Shown: one piece after another, positions 1 through 6,563 of the stretch
Layout: every line of letters begins with the position of its first letter
How positions within the stretch are numbered: the stretch's first letter is position 1
Assembly: GCA_031287845.1 (NCBI GenBank)
Contig: JAITSI010000020.1
Span: forward strand, 1 to 20,658
Length of the DNA stretch: 20,658 nt
Reading direction: 5' to 3'
Source of the DNA: Puniceicoccales bacterium
GTDB taxonomy: Bacteria > Verrucomicrobiota > Verrucomicrobiia > Opitutales > JAIRLM01
The notes under the pieces: generated by a model
Database searches by the model: none
Told to the model about the DNA's origin: nothing
The model's input: the letters and a program-made list of their open reading frames with translations, nothing else
Translations under genes and position numbers: made by a program

Positions 1-256
1 CGTCCGGCGTCCCGAGTGAAGCGAGGGATGATAGCGCATTGCGCGCCGGACGGTACGGCACTCCGTGGGCGGGGGATTGGCAAAGGGGCGCGGCAGCCCC
101 CTTTGCGACCTCCCGGCCCGGTTGGGGGCGCTGTCCCCAACTCCGCCACCCTCAGCCATCGATGCCACAGCGGCGGCACGCCGCGGAGGGGGGTGCCAGA
201 GGGGGCGCAGCCCCACCGACAACCGGCGAATCGGTTTTACGGGTCCTACCCCTAGG
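1..256 (-). repeat. Mosaic dispersed repeat, copy A (downstream of sctV)
   Basis: This non-coding element is repeated in inverted orientation at 20396-20658. Its outer block (1-136) matches the reverse complement of 20522-20658 with about five mismatches by eye (positions 3, 17, 89, 106, 107). The middle (137-194) is unrelated to the other copy. The inner block (about 195-256) matches again, including the hairpin core GGGGCGCAGCCCC and the string CGGTTTTACGGGTCCT. Read along the minus strand it directly follows sctV, and its inner edge contains the sctV stop codon. It holds several hairpins: arms CGTCCGGCG (1-9) and CGCCGGACG (44-52), and a stem of CAAAGGGG with CCCCTTTG. No T-run makes it an obvious terminator. 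Short open frames through it are not convincing as genes. It may continue beyond the window edge. Confidence 0.85.
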
Positions 257-2360
257 AGCGGGGCAGTACGATGCGGCCCAGCGGCTGGATGGTAATTTCC
301 TCGGTGAGCTCCTGGTGGGAGAGCACCGGCAGGTCGTAGAGGTCCAGCTCGATGAGTTTGCGCACGTAGCGGCGGATGTCCATGGAGGTGAGGAGCACGG
401 GCTTCTGGTTGAGGCGGCTCAGGTCGCCCACCTCCTGGCGGATGCCCTTCAGGATGCGCTTGGCCATGTCCGGTTCCAGGGCCAGGTAGGAGCCGGCGGA
501 GGTCTGGCGGATGGCTTTGCGTATGGTGTCCTCGATGGTGGGGTCGAGCAGGTAGGCCGCCAGGATATTTTGTCCGCCGCTGAACTTGTAGCTGATGTAG
601 CGCTTCATCGTGGTGCGCACGTAGTCGGCCAGCAGCACCGGTTCCTTTTCCTTCTGTCCCCAGTCGATGAGCGCCTGCAGGATTGCCTTCAGGTTGCGGA
701 TGGAAATTTCCTCCTGGACCAGCCGCTGCAGCACCTCGGTGATCTTCTGCACCGGCAGGACGCGCATGACCTCGCGCACGATTTCCGGGGAGCTTTTTTC
801 GAACTGTTCGGTGAGAAAGCGGGTCTCCTGGAGGCCGATGAAGTCGCCGGCGTAGCGCTTGAGGACGAAGGACAGGTGGTAGGTGAAGATTTCCGGCGTG
901 CGCAGGAACTTGATGCTGCTCCGCTCCAGCTGCGGGATAAACCTTTCCTGGACCCACAGGGCCAGCACGTTGGGCAGAAACGGCGTTTCCTCCTGGAACG
1001 GGATGCTGAGGATTTGCAGATTTTCCTTCGATTCCCGGACGATGACCGAGCCGGGAACCAGCTTGCCCTGGGAGATGGGAACCTCCTGGAGCAGAATTTG
1101 ATAGCTGCCCGCCGTCAAATTTTCGTTGAAGCGCAGGTGGATGCCGGGGAATGGGACGCCCAGGTCGTGGTACAGGGCCCTGCGCACCTGCATGAGCTGC
1201 TCGTTGAGGATCTCCGCCTCGATGGAGGACTCGATGGACGATGCCACGTCCAGCATGAGGGGAACGGTGACGGAGAACGGCTCCTCGGACTCCTCCGTCT
1301 TCTCCGGCGCCGCCTGCTGCACGTCACCCTTGACCCCCGGCTTGGAGGACTTTTTGCGCTTCTGCTTTCCTCCCTTTCCGGAGGTTTTGTTGAGGTAGGT
1401 GCGGCCTGCCAGGAAGATGACCGCGCCCAGGGCCAGGAAGGGCCCCTTGGGAAAGCCGGGCAGCAGGGCGAAAAGCAGGGCAATGGAGCCGGCCAGCATC
1501 ATGGACTTTGGCTGGTTAAAGATCTGGTTGAATACCTCCCGGCCCAGGGGGACCTTATCCTCGGAGGCGACGCGGGTGACGATGATGCCGGCGGTGATGG
1601 AGATCATGATGGCCGGGATCTGGGAAACCAGGCCGTCGCCGATGGTGAGGATGGAGTAGACCTTCAGGGCCTTATCCATGGGCATGCCCTTCTGGCTGAC
1701 CCCGATGATGAGCCCGGCGATGATGTTGATGGCGGTGATGATGAGGCTGCAGATGGCGTCGCCCTTGACGAACTTCATGGCGCCGTCCATGGCGCCGTAG
1801 AGCTGGTTTTCCTTCTCCAGGTTGGACCGGCGCCGCTTGCCCTCCTCCACGTCGATTGTTCCGGCGCGCATGTCCGCGTCGATGGACATCTGCTTGCCCG
1901 GCATGGCGTCCAGGGTAAAGCGGGCCCCCACCTCCGCCACGCGCTCGGAGCCCTTGGTGATGACGAGGAAGTTGACGATGACGATGATGAGGAAGATCAC
2001 CGCGCCCACGACGAAGTTGCCGCCCACGACGAAGTTGCCGAAGGAGAAGATGATTTCCCCGGCGCTGGCGTGGAGCAGGATCATGCGGGTCGTGGCAATG
2101 CTGAGCGCCATGCGGAACAGGGTGGTAAATAGTAGCAGGCTGGGAAAGGTGGAGAAGGCGAGGACGCCGGAGATGTAGAGCGACATCATCATCATGATCA
2201 TGGAAATGGTGAGATTGGTTGCGATGAGCAGGTCCACCATCCCCTCGGAGAGGGGCACAATCATGAGTGTCAGAACGAGCATGATCAGCCCGGCCAGCAG
2301 GATGTCGCTGACCCGGTTGACCTTCAAAATTCCGCTTTCAATCCGATCCGCCAAGCTCAC
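252..2360 (-). CDS. sctV: Type III secretion export-gate protein SctV (LcrD/YscV family)
   Basis: SctV is the large inner-membrane export-gate subunit of the type III secretion injectisome. It forms a nonameric ring below the export channel. The N-terminal half (to about residue 325) is strongly hydrophobic with several membrane segments. The FHIPEP-family signature RVAEVGARFTLDAMPGKQ starts near residue 140, and GDGLVSQIPA follows near 242. A lysine-rich linker (about 325-345) leads to the cytosolic ring domain. The length of 702 aa is normal. I chose the GTG at 2360 because AAGGA lies 8 nt upstream; a TTG at 2381 is less likely. The gene overlaps sctY by 23 nt, implying translational coupling. 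The flagellar paralogue FlhA shares the signature, but the sctX/sctY/SycN-like neighbours decide for the injectisome. The stop codon lies inside the flanking repeat. Confidence 0.95.
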   Translation of the reverse strand: MSLADRIESGILKVNRVSDILLAGLIMLVLTLMIVPLSEGMVDLLIATNLTISMIMMMMSLYISGVLAFSTFPSLLLFTTLFRMALSIATTRMILLHASAGEIIFSFGNFVVGGNFVVGAVIFLIIVIVNFLVITKGSERVAEVGARFTLDAMPGKQMSIDADMRAGTIDVEEGKRRRSNLEKENQLYGAMDGAMKFVKGDAICSLIITAINIIAGLIIGVSQKGMPMDKALKVYSILTIGDGLVSQIPAIMISITAGIIVTRVASEDKVPLGREVFNQIFNQPKSMMLAGSIALLFALLPGFPKGPFLALGAVIFLAGRTYLNKTSGKGGKQKRKKSSKPGVKGDVQQAAPEKTEESEEPFSVTVPLMLDVASSIESSIEAEILNEQLMQVRRALYHDLGVPFPGIHLRFNENLTAGSYQILLQEVPISQGKLVPGSVIVRESKENLQILSIPFQEETPFLPNVLALWVQERFIPQLERSSIKFLRTPEIFTYHLSFVLKRYAGDFIGLQETRFLTEQFEKSSPEIVREVMRVLPVQKITEVLQRLVQEEISIRNLKAILQALIDWGQKEKEPVLLADYVRTTMKRYISYKFSGGQNILAAYLLDPTIEDTIRKAIRQTSAGSYLALEPDMAKRILKGIRQEVGDLSRLNQKPVLLTSMDIRRYVRKLIELDLYDLPVLSHQELTEEITIQPLGRIVLPRS

Positions 2361-2910
2361 GGTGCAATTCCTTTCTTGCAATAAATCTGAGAATGCGACG
2401 CACGAAGCCGTCCGTCCGGGGGGCTCCCGGCGACTGCGCCACCGTCACCTTTCCGGCGACCGTGGGTGCCGTGGCCGGGGTTTGGACCGACCGCAGCGCC
2501 TCCAGTGCCCCCCGCGCCTCCCGCGCCTTCTCCGTCGCCGATCGCACGATCAGGGAGAGACGGGTGGGATTGAAGCGGGCGCGCTGCCGCTCCACGGTCA
2601 AAAATTGGCGAAAAATCTGCCGCGAGTCCTGGCTCTTGCCCAGGTGCCAGAGCACGTTGCCCCGCAGCAGCAGGTAGGCGCTGCGCTCCTTTAGGGAAAA
2701 TGGGGCCCGCTCCAGGCTGTCCAGGTGGTGGAGCGCCACCGCGTACTGGCCGGTCTGGCTGAGGCAGTAGGCGTAGGCCAGGGTCAGCAGGGGCTGCGGC
2801 GCGGAGAGCTCGACCAGCACCGCATAGATAATGCGGGCCTCGTCGGCCTTTCCGTACTGGAGGTAGAGGTACCCCAGCAGCTCCAAAAACTCCCTGTCCT
2901 CCCCTTTCAC
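2338..2910 (-). CDS. sctY: TPR-type type III secretion chaperone, SctY (YscY)-like
   Basis: The 190-residue product has about three TPR-like helical pairs between residues 5 and 110 (for example YLQYGKADEARIIYAVL, then AYCLSQTGQYAVALHHLD). In Ysc-type systems YscY is a small TPR chaperone that binds YscX, and the YscX-YscY pair contacts SctV. Identification rests on the TPR pattern and on position between a YscX-like gene and sctV. It is clearly longer than YscY (about 114 aa): after the TPR block there is an Ala/Pro/Thr-rich linker (about 140-165) and a basic C-terminal helix. Translation starts at GTG (2908-2910), 4 nt after the sctX stop, with GGGGTAGGG as ribosome-binding site. It could instead be an LcrH/SycD-like translocator chaperone, but no translocator genes are next to it. 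Confidence 0.75.
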   Translation of the reverse strand: MKGEDREFLELLGYLYLQYGKADEARIIYAVLVELSAPQPLLTLAYAYCLSQTGQYAVALHHLDSLERAPFSLKERSAYLLLRGNVLWHLGKSQDSRQIFRQFLTVERQRARFNPTRLSLIVRSATEKAREARGALEALRSVQTPATAPTVAGKVTVAQSPGAPRTDGFVRRILRFIARKELHRELGGSD

Positions 2911-2914
2911 GGCC

Positions 2915-3361
2915 CTACCCCATGAGAATCATTAGCCGGTACTGTTCCAGCAGCTCGCCGCGGCCCGACTCCTCGGCCAGCTGGGATTCCAATTCCGTCA
3001 GAAGCGCTTCCAATTCCGCCTCCGCCTTTTCACTTTTTTTTGCCAATCCCTTGCGCAGGGAATCCCGCAGGGAGCTGAGCCGGCGGCGGAAGTGGACGGG
3101 GACGAGCATGGCCCTGTCCTTCACGTCCGGCTGCAGGGCATCCAGCAGGATGGACTCGAAGGATGCCAGGTTGACCACGGCCTCCAGGCGCTGCTCCATG
3201 CGGCCCACGCTGGGCCGGATCTCCGTTCCCGTCGGCAAATTGGTCCGCTTCTTCTGGTTGCGGTTCGTGGTAATTTTCACCAGTCCCACGTCGAAGGAGT
3301 AGAGCTCCGGATCCACCGGCTTGATGGGTCCGCTGCGCCTTTGCTGGGGTTGTCCGTTCAT
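2915..3361 (-). CDS. sctX: Type III secretion protein SctX (YscX)-like
   Basis: The product is 148 aa, mostly charged and helical. YscX is an early secreted protein needed for export in Ysc-family injectisomes. The resemblance by eye is in layout: a short FDVGLVKI-type N-terminal motif, a proline-centred LPTGTEIRPSVGRMEQ segment comparable to the YscX region around LPPDG..PVEPHLERL, and a helical C-terminus ending ELLEQYRLMILMG, like the YscX end LLQIILNLLHKV. A probable coiled coil rich in Glu, Lys and Leu runs over about residues 100-135. The ATG start (3359-3361) is 15 nt after the SycN-like stop, with AAAGGG nearby. Primary similarity is weak, so the call leans on gene order (SycN-like, X, Y, V). 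Confidence 0.7.
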   Translation of the reverse strand: MNGQPQQRRSGPIKPVDPELYSFDVGLVKITTNRNQKKRTNLPTGTEIRPSVGRMEQRLEAVVNLASFESILLDALQPDVKDRAMLVPVHFRRRLSSLRDSLRKGLAKKSEKAEAELEALLTELESQLAEESGRGELLEQYRLMILMG

Positions 3362-3376
3362 TGCCCTTTGTTTCTC

Positions 3377-3748
3377 CTAGCCCTGCTGCATGCGCACCAG
3401 GGCCTGCAAGATCTGTGCCATGGCCGCGCAGAGGGCGTCGGCGTGCATCTGATCCCTGTCCAGGTTGATGAGAAAGCCCACCCGGTCTCCGCCGTCGGCC
3501 ACGCAGTGGAGGAGCGAGCCCACGATCTTCGCCGGATCGCAGAGCTGCAGCCCTTTCAGCAGGAACATGACGCCGGGGTGCTCCAGCTGCACCAGCGCAT
3601 AGACGCTGGCACAGGATTTCCGGGAAGCGTCGATGGCCAGCTCCACCTTGCCATCCAAAAGGGTTGTCCAGACAACCCCTTCGGAGCCGGGATGCAGGGC
3701 AGGCAGGGAGGAGCGGCGCACAAATGCCTCCAGTTCGTCCTCCCACAC
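3377..3748 (-). CDS. Type III secretion chaperone, SycN-like (CesT/class I fold)
   Basis: The product is 123 aa if translation begins at the GTG at 3746-3748; Yersinia SycN is also 123 aa. The reading frame stays open further upstream, but that part runs through the intergenic region into the antisense of dnaK and has no chaperone character. Strand-like segments (VVWTTLLDGKVELAID, VYALVQLEH) and a final strand plus long helix (RVGFLINLDRD, then HADALCAAMAQILQALVRM) fit a small alpha/beta type III chaperone. The C-terminal pattern resembles that of SycN (FVSLDERS...LLRLQQ). In Yersinia, SycN works with YscB on the gatekeeper YopN; no gatekeeper gene is present here. No good Shine-Dalgarno lies upstream of the GTG. 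The exact start is uncertain. Confidence 0.65.
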   Translation of the reverse strand: MWEDELEAFVRRSSLPALHPGSEGVVWTTLLDGKVELAIDASRKSCASVYALVQLEHPGVMFLLKGLQLCDPAKIVGSLLHCVADGGDRVGFLINLDRDQMHADALCAAMAQILQALVRMQQG

Positions 3749-3786
3749 AGTGGGGGCAGTTTGTCCGGGGTGCCTAGGTCTGTCAA
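3749..3786 (-). promoter_or_regulatory. Candidate promoter of the type III secretion genes
   Basis: On the minus strand a perfect TTGACA (forward 3781-3786) lies 32 nt upstream of the SycN-like GTG. About 17 nt later comes CAAACT, a poor -10. If used, transcription would start within a few bases of the GTG, giving an almost leaderless mRNA. The -35 match is exact, but the -10 and the start point are guesses. Confidence 0.25.
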
Positions 3787-3976
3787 CCGGATTTTTCTCA
3801 CCGGCGGCGACAGGGCAAAATCGGACCCGGACACGGCTCCTCGGGCGCCGCCGCTTTGCCAATGGGGCCATTCCATCGGCGCCGCTGTCCCACTGGCACG
3901 GAAATTGTGCCGAAACTGTGTCAAAATGGCACGGCGCGGGCGGATTCGTGGAGATTTTTTTCGCCCGTCCGGGGCC

Positions 3977-3999
3977 GCGGGAAAAATTTTTTCCCCCGC
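3977..3999. promoter_or_regulatory. A/T-cored palindrome in the divergent dnaK / type III control region
   Basis: GGGAAAAATTTTTTCCC (3979-3995) has 8-bp arms around one base, with further partial pairing of GC-rich flanks. It lies about 90 bp upstream of dnaK and 230 bp upstream of the SycN-like gene. It could be an operator, a curved-DNA site or an RNA hairpin. The rest of the 334-bp spacer (3749-4082) shows no gene. It shows no clear sigma-70 or sigma-32 promoter for dnaK and no canonical CIRCE element by eye. Confidence 0.4.
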
Positions 4000-4044
4000 A
4001 AAGCCACAGCCGGAGCAGGCTGATGGGTTTTGGAAAAAATTTTT

Positions 4045-4066
4045 GCAATTTTGGCCGCAAAATTGC
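4045..4066. promoter_or_regulatory. Perfect 9-bp inverted repeat in the dnaK leader
   Basis: Arms GCAATTTTG (4045-4053) and CAAAATTGC (4058-4066) are separated by GCCG. The right arm ends 16 nt before the dnaK ATG. Arm length is the same as in the CIRCE operator, but sequence and spacing (4 instead of 9 nt) differ, so this is not CIRCE. In RNA it would be a mostly A-U stem next to the ribosome-binding region. It is a candidate operator or heat-sensitive leader hairpin for the chaperone genes. Confidence 0.5.
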
Positions 4067-4082
4067 TAAAGAGTGGGGTGCT

Positions 4083-6056
4083 ATGGCAGAGCAAAGAGCG
4101 GGAAGGTCCAAAATCCTCGGCATCGACCTGGGAACAACAAATTCGTGCATGGCGGTCATGGAGGGCGGCAAGGCCAGCGTGATCCCCAATGCGGAGGGGG
4201 CGCGCACCACGCCGTCCATCGTCGCATTCACCAAGACCGGGGAGCGTCTTGTGGGGCAGGCGGCCAAGCGGCAGGCCATCACCAATCCCCAAAATACCAT
4301 TTTTTCCATCAAGCGGCTCATCGGCCGGAAAAAGGCCGAGGTGAGCCGGGAGGCGGAGCACCTGCCCTACCGCATCGTCGAGGGGCGCAGCGGGGACGCC
4401 TGGGTGGAGGTGGAGGTGGCCGGCGCGGCCAAGCGCTTTTCCCCCGAGGAAATTTCCTCCATCATCCTGGCCAAGCTGAAGGCGGACGCGGAAAAATTCC
4501 TGGGCGAGCCGATCACGCGGGCGGTCATCACCGTGCCGGCCTATTTTAACGATTCCCAGCGGCAGGCCACGAAGGACGCGGGGCAAATTGCCGGCCTGGA
4601 GGTGCTGCGCATCATCAACGAGCCGACGGCGGCCTCCCTGGCCTATGGCCTGGACAAGAAAAAAGAGGAAAAGATTGCGGTCTACGACCTGGGCGGCGGC
4701 ACCTACGACATTTCGCTGCTGGACATCGGCGACGGGGTATTCGAGGTGCGCGCCACCAACGGCGACACGCACCTGGGCGGGGATGACTGGGACGAGGCCA
4801 TCATCCAGTGGCTGCTGGACGGCTTCCGCCGCGACACGGGCATGGACCTGCGCAACGATCCCATGGCCCTCCAGCGGATCAAAGAGGAGTCGGAAAAGGC
4901 AAAAATCGCCCTTTCCTCCACCCAGGAGACGGACATTAATTTGCCCTTCATCACGGCGGATGCGTCGGGGCCCAAGCACCTTGCCGTAAAGCTGTCCCGG
5001 CCCCAGCTGGATAAGATCTGCGAGGACCTGGTGCGGCGCACGGTGGCCCCCTTCGAGGCCTGCCTGAAGGATGCGTCGCTGACGGCGAAAGACGTCGACG
5101 AGGTGGTCCTGGTGGGCGGCATGACCCGCAACCCGCAGGTGGTGGAAACGGCCCGGCGCCTGACCGGCAAGACGCCGCACCAGGGTGTCAATCCGGACGA
5201 GGTGGTGGCCGTCGGCGCCGCAATCCAGGGCGGAGTGCTCCAGGGGGACGTGGGGGACATTCTTCTACTGGACGTGACCCCGCTGACCCTGGGCATTGAG
5301 ACGGCCGGGGGAGTTTCCACGGCCATGATCGAGCGCAACACGACGATTCCGGCCAAGAAGACCCAGGTCTTCACCACCTACGCCGATGGACAGACGGGGG
5401 TGGACATCCAGGTGCTCCAGGGGGAGCGGCCCATGGCGGCGGACAACAAAAGCCTGGGCAACTTCCGCCTCGATGGGATTCCCATGGCGCGGCGCGGCGT
5501 TCCTCAAATTGAAGTGTCCTTTGACATCGACGCCAACGGCATTCTCCACGTGACCGCCCGGGACAAGGGCACCGGCCGGGAGCAGCGGATTACCGTCACG
5601 AGCAAGTCCGGCCTCACCGACGCGGAGATCGAACGGCTGCGCCGAGATGCGGAGGTCCACGCGGCGGAGGACCGGGAAAAGAAGGACCGGGTGGAGGCAA
5701 GGAACGCGCTGGATTCCGCGATTTATCAGGCGGAGCGGCAACTCGAGGACCTGAAGGACAAATTCTCCGACGAGGACCGGGACGGCATCCGCGGCGTGCT
5801 GGACGGCGCCAAGAAGGTCTTCGAGGACAGCGCCTCCGGCGTGGCGGCGATGAATGCGGCAAAGGATGCGCTCATCCGCCGCATGGAGGAGGCCAGCCAG
5901 AAGATGTACGGCCAGGGGGGAGCGTCCCAGCCGGGTGCCGATGCGAATGCCCAGCCGACGGCGACCCACTTCGGATCCGGCTCCCAGCCCGGGCCGGCCA
6001 ATGGCGGCGGCGTGGTCGACGGGGACTTCAAGGTGGTGGACGGTCCGGAACGCTAA
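4083..6056 (+). CDS. dnaK: Molecular chaperone DnaK (Hsp70)
   Basis: DnaK is an ATP-dependent cytosolic chaperone of 657 aa. The nucleotide-binding domain begins with GIDLGTTNS (13-21), then VPAYFNDSQRQATKDAG (151-167), INEPTAASLAYG (178-189) and DLGGGTYDIS (202-211; most relatives have F in place of this Y). The interdomain linker is DILLLDVTPLTLG, followed by the beta substrate-binding domain and helical lid. The C-terminus has a Gly/Ala/Gln-rich tail ending near VVDGDFKVVDGPER. I chose the ATG at 4083 because the protein aligns from there; the in-frame extension upstream is intergenic DNA. The ribosome-binding site is only GTGGGG-like. groES follows after 154 nt. No grpE, dnaJ or hrcA lies in the window. 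A 9-bp inverted repeat in the leader may control it. Confidence 0.97.
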   Translation: MAEQRAGRSKILGIDLGTTNSCMAVMEGGKASVIPNAEGARTTPSIVAFTKTGERLVGQAAKRQAITNPQNTIFSIKRLIGRKKAEVSREAEHLPYRIVEGRSGDAWVEVEVAGAAKRFSPEEISSIILAKLKADAEKFLGEPITRAVITVPAYFNDSQRQATKDAGQIAGLEVLRIINEPTAASLAYGLDKKKEEKIAVYDLGGGTYDISLLDIGDGVFEVRATNGDTHLGGDDWDEAIIQWLLDGFRRDTGMDLRNDPMALQRIKEESEKAKIALSSTQETDINLPFITADASGPKHLAVKLSRPQLDKICEDLVRRTVAPFEACLKDASLTAKDVDEVVLVGGMTRNPQVVETARRLTGKTPHQGVNPDEVVAVGAAIQGGVLQGDVGDILLLDVTPLTLGIETAGGVSTAMIERNTTIPAKKTQVFTTYADGQTGVDIQVLQGERPMAADNKSLGNFRLDGIPMARRGVPQIEVSFDIDANGILHVTARDKGTGREQRITVTSKSGLTDAEIERLRRDAEVHAAEDREKKDRVEARNALDSAIYQAERQLEDLKDKFSDEDRDGIRGVLDGAKKVFEDSASGVAAMNAAKDALIRRMEEASQKMYGQGGASQPGADANAQPTATHFGSGSQPGPANGGGVVDGDFKVVDGPER

Positions 6057-6077
6057 GGACGGCAATGGGGGCCGCGG

Positions 6078-6097
6078 GGCAGGTCGGCGGACCTGCC
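6078..6097 (+). terminator. Hairpin between dnaK and groES
   Basis: GGCAGGTC (6078-6085) pairs perfectly with GACCTGCC (6090-6097) around a GGCG loop, 21 nt after the dnaK stop. A short AAAATTTT follows at 6106-6113. It may be an attenuating or partial terminator, or an mRNA processing/stability element that separates dnaK from groESL levels. The 154-nt gap leaves room for a separate groES promoter, but I see no clear consensus. Confidence 0.45.
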
Positions 6098-6210
6098 TCC
6101 GGCGGAAAATTTTGTAAGGAATTTTGGAAAAAACTGGCCACGGCCTTTCCCCCCTTTTAGCAGGGAGCCGCGGAAGGTGATTTCCAACGCAAGCGAAGGA
6201 AACTGCAACT

Positions 6211-6543
6211 ATGGACGGAAAATCAATTAAACCATTGGGAGAGCGGGTGCTGGTCAAGCGCAAAAAGGAGTCTGAGCAGGTCAAGGGTGGCATCGTCATT
6301 CCGGACACCGCCAAGGAGCAGTCCCAGGAGGCCATCGTCGTGGCCCTGGGGTCCGGGAACGTGTGCGACCGGGACGGCTGCCGGCACATCGAATTTGAGG
6401 TGAAGGTGGGGGACTGCGTCCTCATCAGCCGCTACGGCGGAAACGAGTTTAAAATCGACGGCGAGGAGTACGTCATTCTGAAGCAGAGCGACGTCCTCGG
6501 CGTTGTGGGCTGTTGCGGGGGCGGTGCCTGCTGCTGCAAGTAA
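6211..6543 (+). CDS. groES: Co-chaperonin GroES with cysteine-rich C-terminus
   Basis: GroES is the heptameric lid of the GroEL chamber. The 110-aa product starts MDGKSIKPLGERVLVKR, has the mobile-loop region KGGIVIPDTAKE (25-36), and shows the second-half motif GDCVLISRYGG (67-77) and EEYVILKQSDVLGVV (85-99). It is about 13 residues longer than E. coli GroES (97 aa). The extra tail is GCCGGGACCCK, with Cys at 101, 102, 107, 108 and 109; further Cys are at 52, 57 and 69. Eight cysteines is unusual for this family. Helicobacter pylori HspA is a known GroES with a Cys/His metal-binding tail, so metal or redox binding is a reasonable inference. The ribosome-binding site AAGGAA lies about 9 nt before the ATG. 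groEL follows after 20 nt. Confidence 0.96.
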   Translation: MDGKSIKPLGERVLVKRKKESEQVKGGIVIPDTAKEQSQEAIVVALGSGNVCDRDGCRHIEFEVKVGDCVLISRYGGNEFKIDGEEYVILKQSDVLGVVGCCGGGACCCK

Positions 6544-6563
6544 GGGAGGAAAGGAGCAAGAAA

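Noticed and set aside
39..2132. 697-codon open frame on the plus strand opposite sctV and through repeat copy A
   Set aside because: Its composition is that of an antisense frame (Asp/Gly/Leu/His-rich, no family motif), while the minus strand encodes an unmistakable SctV.
252..2360. Flagellar FlhA instead of SctV
   Set aside because: The family signature is shared, but the neighbours are SycN-, SctX- and SctY-like and no flagellar gene is present.
3749..4082. CIRCE or sigma-32 promoter upstream of dnaK
   Set aside because: No TTAGCACTC / GAGTGCTAA pair and no CTTGAA...CCCCAT pattern found by eye; a different inverted repeat is present instead.
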